In this document: one piece after another, positions 7,765 through 12,359 of the stretch | Numbering within the stretch: position 1 is the stretch's first letter | Layout of the letters: every line of letters begins with the position of its first letter | Origin: JAHHLP01 sp041609895 | GTDB taxonomy: Bacteria; Bacteroidota; Rhodothermia; Rhodothermales; JABDKH01 | Direction of reading: 5' to 3' | DNA length: 12,359 nucleotides | NCBI GenBank assembly: GCA_041609895.1 | Contig: JBFIPX010000089.1 | Span: 1 to 12,359, forward strand | Notes under the pieces: model-generated | What the model was told of the DNA's origin: nothing | Seen by the model: only the letters and a program-made list of their open reading frames with translations | Databases searched by the model: none | Program-made: the position numbers and the translations under genes

Positions 7765-8277
7765 ATGAAGACTCTGAGGCGACTGGTTGTAATCGGTCTG
7801 TTTGTGGTTGCTGCCACATTCCTGATCCAAGCGATTGGCTCGAGCCCCGCACCGATAGTACAACCGATCGCATTCAATCATCAGATCCATATCGAGGGGG
7901 AGGGACTCGAGTGTACGGACTGCCATCCCCATGTCGAGGAGCTTCCGTCCGCTTCTATTCCGCCGGTTTCCGTATGCGAGGACTGTCATTCCGACGAGCC
8001 GCTTACCGAATCTGAAGAAGAGTTACGCCTACTGAGATTCGTCGACGAAGGTCTGGAGATTCCATGGGTACGCATCTACAGTGTGCCCTCGCATGTCTAC
8101 TTCTCGCATCGGCGGCATGTCGTACTCGGGGAGATCGAGTGCATGACCTGTCACGGCGATGTTCCGCTTCTGACTGCGCCGCCTCCGGGACCCTTGACAC
8201 CACTCACAATGGATTGGTGCATGGGCTGTCATTACGAGCAAAAGGTAACGAATGACTGCCTGGCCTGTCACCGTTAG
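7765..8277 (+). CDS. ActA/QrcA-like membrane-anchored pentaheme cytochrome c
   Basis: Electron-transfer subunit of 170 residues. An N-terminal hydrophobic segment (about 7-27, after KTLRR) is a signal anchor that places the domain outside the inner membrane. Five covalent heme sites are visible: CTDCH (50-54), CEDCH (71-75), CMTCH (126-130), CMGCH (152-156) and CLACH (165-169), the last ending one residue before the C-terminus. FNHQIH (37-42) and FSHRRH (113-118) supply probable axial histidines, as in cytochrome c3/c7-type proteins. The stretch with IPPVSVCEDCHS, IPWVRIY, VYFSH and WCMGCH resembles my recollection of the ActA pentaheme subunit of alternative complex III. The ATG at 7765 was chosen because it starts the signal segment and has GAGGAA 6 nt upstream; the frame is open to 7684. 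It is the first gene of a four-gene operon and probably the exit or entry point for electrons to a periplasmic carrier. Confidence 0.9.
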   Translation: MKTLRRLVVIGLFVVAATFLIQAIGSSPAPIVQPIAFNHQIHIEGEGLECTDCHPHVEELPSASIPPVSVCEDCHSDEPLTESEEELRLLRFVDEGLEIPWVRIYSVPSHVYFSHRRHVVLGEIECMTCHGDVPLLTAPPPGPLTPLTMDWCMGCHYEQKVTNDCLACHR

Positions 8278-8303
8278 TCGTGTGAGGAACACGTTTTGAA
8301 CGA

Positions 8304-10769
8304 ATGCTAATACGACGTCGAGATTTCATACGGCTGGTGGGCGGCATATCGGGCGCAGCCCTGATCGGGGGCATCGCGCTGGACGACTTGATAGAGGTTC
8401 CCGAGGAGCTTGTTGAAGCGGCGCGAAAGGGTCCCGGGATTGAGACGTGGAAAAACACGATCTGCCGTCAGTGCCCTGGCGGCTGCGGCATTAGTGTTCG
8501 ACTCGTTGATGGCGTTCCGGTGTCAATCAAGGGTAATGGCCAATACCCGATCAATCGTGGAGGGATGTGTGCTCTTGGATTTGCTGGCCTGGAGACACTG
8601 TACAACCCCGATCGCGTTCGTCAGCCGCTGCGTCGCGTGGGTCTCCACGGCAGTGGCCGGTGGGAAGCAATCTCCTGGGAGCAGGGACTCAAGGAGGTGA
8701 CGGACACACTCAGACGCCTGCGCGAGGAGGGCAAAACGAATGAGGTCGTATTCCTGACGGGCCGTGTCAGCAGAATCATGGACGATCACATCGCCCGCTT
8801 CATGGAGGCGTTTGGATCTCCTAACCACTACCGCTTTACGACGGACGAGTACGATCCAGTGCCGTTTGTTCTGACGCAGGGTGTCGACCGAGTGCCGTCC
8901 TACGACCTGATGAATGCAAGGTATGTCTTAAGCCTTGGCGCCAACTTCCTGGAAGAGGGATACTCGCCTGTCTACTACACCAAGCTATATAGCGGACTGC
9001 GCAGCCGCTTTGAGGGCCGACGCGCGCAGCTCGTCTGTGCTGATAGCCGGCTGAACCTGACGGCGGCCAACTCGGACCGATGGATTCCGATTCGGCCTGG
9101 CACCTATGGTGCTCTAGCGCTTGGAATTGCCTATGTGCTGATACGAGAAGAGCTGTACGACGACGAATTTGTTGCGCGGCATACGTTCGGGTTTGAAGAC
9201 GGGACCGATGAAGACGGTCGAACTCGCCTGGGATTTCGCTCCATCGTTCTAGGCGGCTATTACCCGGAGCGCGTCGCGGAGATCACCGGCGTTCCGGCCG
9301 AAACAGTCGTCGAGGTTGCAAGAGACCTTGGCAACCTTACACCATCTCTTGTGATTGGTGGCGGAAGTTCCGCAGACAACGTTTCAGGTGTGTACTCACA
9401 ACTGGCAATTCACAGCTTGAATGCACTGCTGGGCAATTTCGAAAAAGAGGGCGGGCTGTCGTGGGTTGATGCCGCGCCCCTGTCCGAGAGGCATGAAGTG
9501 TTCAGGGATGCAGTGGCCGAAGAAGGACTCTCGAGAGACCGAACTGCCACTTCGCTCGAGCCTGCCTCTCCGATGTCTCCCTTTTCCATAGACACCTTCA
9601 CCGAGAATATTCTTGCCGGCAGGCCGAGTCCCGTCAGCGTGCTGTTCCTGTATTCAGGCAACCCCCTGTTTCGGACGCTGAATCATCATCGGTTTGCCGA
9701 GGCGCTAAAAGCCATTCCGTTGATCGTGAGCTTTGACGCCTTCGTGAACGAGACATCCGAGTATGCCGACCTCGTTTTGCCCGATCACACTTTCCTCGAA
9801 AAGTGGGATGCGGTCGAGGGAACACCGACCGTGATCTTCCCGCATGTCGGTATGTGCCAACCGGTGGTTGAGCCGTTTCACGACACACGTCACACGGGGG
9901 ACGTTCTCGTGTCGGTTGCGCATTCACTCGGCGGTGACGTCGGGCGCTCTTTTCCGTACGACAGTTTTGGTGATGTCTTACAGCATTCCATTCGCGGAGT
10001 TTTCCAGAGTGGAGAGGGGGCCATTGTTACGGAGGGCGTCCAGGAATCCTGGTTGGAGTTTCTCCAACAACGAGGTTGGCAGATCGGACGATACAGCTCC
10101 TTCGATGAGTTCTGGAGACTGCTTGTAGAAAGGGGCGGATGGTGGAATCCGATTCGGCCAAAAAGGGACGTCACCGCTGTCCTCAACACGGGTTCGTTGC
10201 GGTACGAGTTTTTCTCGATTGCACTAAAGAAATCGATAGAGTCCGCGCTGACGAAGTTCGGTGACGAGAGCGGCCAAGGGATGGAAAGGTTGCTTACGGC
10301 ACTAATGATTTCGGCTCGCGGTGACCAGGTGTTTCTGCCTCACCATGAGCACTCACCGTCTGACGACGGGCTGCCGCTACAGCTCATAACGTTCCAGACA
10401 CTCGCGAACCGGGATGGAGATGCCGCCAACCTGCCTCTAATGCAGGAGTTTTTTGGTCAAGCCGTAAGAAAGTACTGGCGTACGTGGGCGGAGATTCATC
10501 CCGAAACTGCGTCCCCTCTTGGAATCAGTGATGGCGACTGGATCTGGGTCGAGTCGTCGGTGGGCAGCATCAAGGTGCAGGCGGTCGTCCATCCCGGAAT
10601 CCAGCCTCACGTTGTAGCCGTTCCGTTCGGGCTAGGCCACACTTCGTACGGGCGCTATGCTTCCGGTTACGGAGAGAATCCTTGCGCCATAATGCGCAAT
10701 CTGTACGACGGAATCAGCGGCCGCCCGGCACTTCAGTCGACCCGGGTTCGGATCTCTCGAACTACCTAG
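8304..10769 (+). CDS. Tat-exported molybdopterin-oxidoreductase-family subunit (ActB1/QrcB-like)
   Basis: Large subunit of 821 residues of the DMSO-reductase superfamily. A twin-arginine signal, RRDFIR (5-10) plus a hydrophobic stretch, marks Tat export. An N-terminal cluster site follows: Cys-54, Cys-57, Cys-61 and Cys-89, spaced C-x2-C-x3-C-x27-C, normal for [4Fe-4S] cluster FS0. The fold continues with NPDRVRQPLRRVG and GRWEAISWEQGL, and with ADLVLPDHTFLEKWD in the dinucleotide-binding region. The C-terminal domain (about 700-815) contains EIHPETASPLGISDGDWIWV. In the place where catalytic members have a Cys, SeCys or Ser ligand to molybdenum (after GSPN, 171-174) this protein reads HYRFTTDEYDPV, with no Cys or Ser, so an Asp ligand or no molybdenum is possible. 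The ATG at 8304 is the first start after an in-frame stop at 8283. GAGGAA 14 nt upstream is distant. It lies 26 nt after the cytochrome gene and 13 nt before the FeS gene. A catalytic reductase or oxidase with a specific substrate cannot be excluded. Confidence 0.9.
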   Translation: MLIRRRDFIRLVGGISGAALIGGIALDDLIEVPEELVEAARKGPGIETWKNTICRQCPGGCGISVRLVDGVPVSIKGNGQYPINRGGMCALGFAGLETLYNPDRVRQPLRRVGLHGSGRWEAISWEQGLKEVTDTLRRLREEGKTNEVVFLTGRVSRIMDDHIARFMEAFGSPNHYRFTTDEYDPVPFVLTQGVDRVPSYDLMNARYVLSLGANFLEEGYSPVYYTKLYSGLRSRFEGRRAQLVCADSRLNLTAANSDRWIPIRPGTYGALALGIAYVLIREELYDDEFVARHTFGFEDGTDEDGRTRLGFRSIVLGGYYPERVAEITGVPAETVVEVARDLGNLTPSLVIGGGSSADNVSGVYSQLAIHSLNALLGNFEKEGGLSWVDAAPLSERHEVFRDAVAEEGLSRDRTATSLEPASPMSPFSIDTFTENILAGRPSPVSVLFLYSGNPLFRTLNHHRFAEALKAIPLIVSFDAFVNETSEYADLVLPDHTFLEKWDAVEGTPTVIFPHVGMCQPVVEPFHDTRHTGDVLVSVAHSLGGDVGRSFPYDSFGDVLQHSIRGVFQSGEGAIVTEGVQESWLEFLQQRGWQIGRYSSFDEFWRLLVERGGWWNPIRPKRDVTAVLNTGSLRYEFFSIALKKSIESALTKFGDESGQGMERLLTALMISARGDQVFLPHHEHSPSDDGLPLQLITFQTLANRDGDAANLPLMQEFFGQAVRKYWRTWAEIHPETASPLGISDGDWIWVESSVGSIKVQAVVHPGIQPHVVAVPFGLGHTSYGRYASGYGENPCAIMRNLYDGISGRPALQSTRVRISRTT

Positions 10770-10771
10770 GT

Positions 10772-10776
10772 GGAGG
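10772..10776 (+). promoter_or_regulatory. Shine-Dalgarno site of the FeS subunit
   Basis: GGAGG, 6 nt before the ATG at 10783. It is the best ribosome-binding site in the window and fixes the start of the iron-sulfur subunit. Confidence 0.7.
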
Positions 10777-10782
10777 CAATCT

Positions 10783-11466
10783 ATGCCTAAATGGGCCATG
10801 GTGATCGATCTGGATAAGTGCACCGGTTGTGGGGCCTGCATGGCGGCGTGTAAGCTCGAAAACAACGTTGCAATTGTGGACCCCGAAGAGGCGAACAAGG
10901 GTCGTGTCATGTTCTGGATGGACATGGTAACGACGTACGAGGGAGAGTATCCCGATGTCAGTGTACAGCGGATTCCAAGGCTGTGCTACCACTGTGACAA
11001 TCCGCCTTGCACTAGAGTTTGTCCCGTGCATGCCACATATCTAAATGAAGAAGGTCTTGTCGGGCAGATATACCATCGCTGCATCGGATGTCGATACTGC
11101 ATGGTAGCCTGTCCCTACACAGTGAAAGTATTCAACTGGGAGGAGCCTGAGTGGCCCGACGAGTTCCAGACCTGCATGAATCCCGACGTCAGTCTCCGGA
11201 TGAATGGTGTAGTTGAAAAGTGCTCTTTCTGCAGTCATCGCCTGCTAAAGGTCAAAGAGCAGGCGGACGTAGAGCAGAGGGAGATAAGAGACGGTGAGTA
11301 CCTACCCGCGTGTGCCGAAAGCTGTCCGGCAGACGCCATCTACTTTGGCGACCTGGAGGACCCCGACAGTCATGTCCATGACCTTGCCGAAAGTTCAAGA
11401 GCGATGCGGATAATGGAAGACCTCGGAACAGAACCAAAGGTCATATATCTCTCGAAGCGCGAGTAG
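10783..11466 (+). CDS. Four-cluster ferredoxin-like iron-sulfur subunit (ActB2/QrcC/PsrB-like)
   Basis: Electron-wire subunit of 227 residues in the DmsB/PsrB/NrfC family. Sixteen cysteines form four clusters: 13/16/19/23 (C-x2-C-x2-C-x3-C), 68/71/76/80 (C-x2-C-x4-C-x3-C followed by Pro), 100/103/106/110 (C-x2-C-x2-C-x3-C followed by Pro), and 147/150/177/181 (C-x2-C then C-x3-C followed by Pro). All four sites are complete, which suggests four [4Fe-4S] clusters. Cys-131 is an extra, non-motif cysteine. There is no signal peptide, so the protein is probably exported by hitchhiking with the Tat-signal-bearing large subunit, as is usual in this family. It would carry electrons between the membrane subunit or cytochrome and the molybdopterin-family subunit. 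The stop is only 2 nt before the next start. Confidence 0.95.
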   Translation: MPKWAMVIDLDKCTGCGACMAACKLENNVAIVDPEEANKGRVMFWMDMVTTYEGEYPDVSVQRIPRLCYHCDNPPCTRVCPVHATYLNEEGLVGQIYHRCIGCRYCMVACPYTVKVFNWEEPEWPDEFQTCMNPDVSLRMNGVVEKCSFCSHRLLKVKEQADVEQREIRDGEYLPACAESCPADAIYFGDLEDPDSHVHDLAESSRAMRIMEDLGTEPKVIYLSKRE

Positions 11467-11468
11467 CG

Positions 11469-12359
11469 ATGACAAGAGATTTGCCATTGACAGAAGATCG
11501 CGACTACGCGCTCTATCGGCCGATTTTTGAGACCGGCCGGGGCTTCTATTGGACGGTGGGCGTTCTGCTTGCCCTCATCGCGTGGGCACTCTACATGTAC
11601 CTGACGCAGCTGCGACATGGCCTCGGCGTGACGGGCATGAACCAACCTGTAACGTGGGGCTTCTACATCGTCAACTTCGTGTTCTTTATTGGAATCAGCC
11701 ATGCCGGAACGCTCATCTCTGCCATACTACGACTCTCAAAGGCGGAGTGGAGAAGACCTATAACGCGCATGGCCGAAGTGATCACGGCGATCGTTCTCGC
11801 GATAGGCGGCTTGCATCCGATTATCGACCTCGGCCGACCCGATCGAATGCTGAATCTGTTTACATCGGGTCGCCTTCAATCCCCGCTGCTTTGGGACGTG
11901 ACTAGCATCACAGCCTACTTCACCGCAAGCACGGTATACCTCTACCTCCCAATGATTCCGGACGTAGCGCGACTCCGGGACAGAGGGGGCAAGCTGAAGT
12001 GGTTCTACACGTTTCTGGCGTGGGGATGGCATGGCACAGAGCGCCAGAAGCAGGTTCTGAACCGAGCAATAAACATACTGATGGTGATGGTGATTCCGAT
12101 TGCCGTATCCGTGCACACGGTCATCTCCTACATCTTCTCGATGACTCTGCAACCGGGATGGCATAGCACCATCTTCGGACCCTACTTCGTGGTGGGCGCC
12201 ATCTTTTCAGGTATTGCGGCCCTACTGATTGTGATGATTTGTTTCCGCAAAGTCTACCACCTCGAAGCTTATCTGCGGGAAGTGCACTTCCGATATCTCG
12301 GCACCTTGCTGCTGATAATGTCGCTGCTATGGTTCTACTTCACATTCTCTGAGTACCTC
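11469..12359 (+). CDS. nrfD: NrfD/PsrC/ActC-type membrane subunit, 3' end cut by the window
   Basis: Integral membrane quinone-interacting subunit; 297 codons are present with no stop before the window end. Translation from the ATG at 11469 gives about seven hydrophobic helices (near 26-47, 61-88, 102-121, 142-163, 201-224, 238-259 and 275-296). Typical ActC/QrcD-like stretches are GISHAGTLISAILRL (75-89), LHPIIDLGRPDR (115-126), SPLLWDV (138-144) and PGWHSTIFGPYFVVGAIFSG (229-248). His-78, His-116, Asp-120 and Arg-123 are candidate quinone-site or proton-path residues by position; this is inferred. Family members usually exceed 400 residues, so roughly a third is missing. The gene begins 2 nt after the FeS stop with no clear Shine-Dalgarno sequence, which points to translational coupling. 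It probably anchors the complex and oxidises or reduces menaquinol. Confidence 0.93.
   Translation, partial: MTRDLPLTEDRDYALYRPIFETGRGFYWTVGVLLALIAWALYMYLTQLRHGLGVTGMNQPVTWGFYIVNFVFFIGISHAGTLISAILRLSKAEWRRPITRMAEVITAIVLAIGGLHPIIDLGRPDRMLNLFTSGRLQSPLLWDVTSITAYFTASTVYLYLPMIPDVARLRDRGGKLKWFYTFLAWGWHGTERQKQVLNRAINILMVMVIPIAVSVHTVISYIFSMTLQPGWHSTIFGPYFVVGAIFSGIAALLIVMICFRKVYHLEAYLREVHFRYLGTLLLIMSLLWFYFTFSEYL

Overview
The window looks like chromosomal DNA of a Bacteroidota/Rhodothermota-type bacterium. This is an inference from four things: a TonB-dependent receptor that starts with a carboxypeptidase-like regulatory domain, moderately high GC content, few strong Shine-Dalgarno sequences, and a respiratory gene set related to alternative complex III (ACIII), which was first described in Rhodothermus. 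No RNA gene, insertion sequence, CRISPR array or phage gene is visible.

Left part (1-3538). A complete outer-membrane TonB-dependent receptor lies on the minus strand (15-2651). It is divergent from a plus-strand pair: a DUF6265-like lipoprotein and, 6 nt later, a stand-alone TfoX C-terminal-domain protein. Only about 50 bp separates the divergent starts.

Middle part (3615-7535), all on the plus strand. It holds a 797-residue HerA/FtsK-superfamily ATP-binding protein with a coiled-coil tail, a 352-residue YdjM-like membrane-associated predicted metal-dependent hydrolase, and a small protein with two membrane helices. These look like housekeeping or conserved hypothetical genes, with no obvious shared pathway.

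Right part (7765-12359, running off the window). A tight four-gene plus-strand operon encodes a membrane-bound complex iron-sulfur molybdoenzyme (CISM)-type respiratory complex: a pentaheme cytochrome c with an N-terminal membrane anchor, a Tat-exported molybdopterin-oxidoreductase-family subunit, a four-cluster ferredoxin-like subunit, and an NrfD/PsrC/ActC-type quinone-interacting membrane subunit that is cut off at the window end. The cytochrome and NrfD subunits resemble ActA and ActC of ACIII. The large subunit, however, is split into separate molybdopterin-family and FeS genes, as in Qrc/Psr-type complexes, and it keeps an N-terminal four-cysteine cluster site. The likely role is electron exchange between the menaquinone pool and periplasmic carriers; direction and partner cannot be read from the sequence.

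The 229-bp gap before this operon is the richest non-coding stretch. It holds a 9-bp perfect inverted repeat that may mark the end of the upstream transcript. It also holds three copies of one 6-bp arm in alternating orientation, which can form two mutually exclusive hairpins just upstream of the cytochrome gene. The most interesting points are this split ACIII/Qrc-like operon, whose large subunit seems to lack a Cys molybdenum ligand, and its structured leader.
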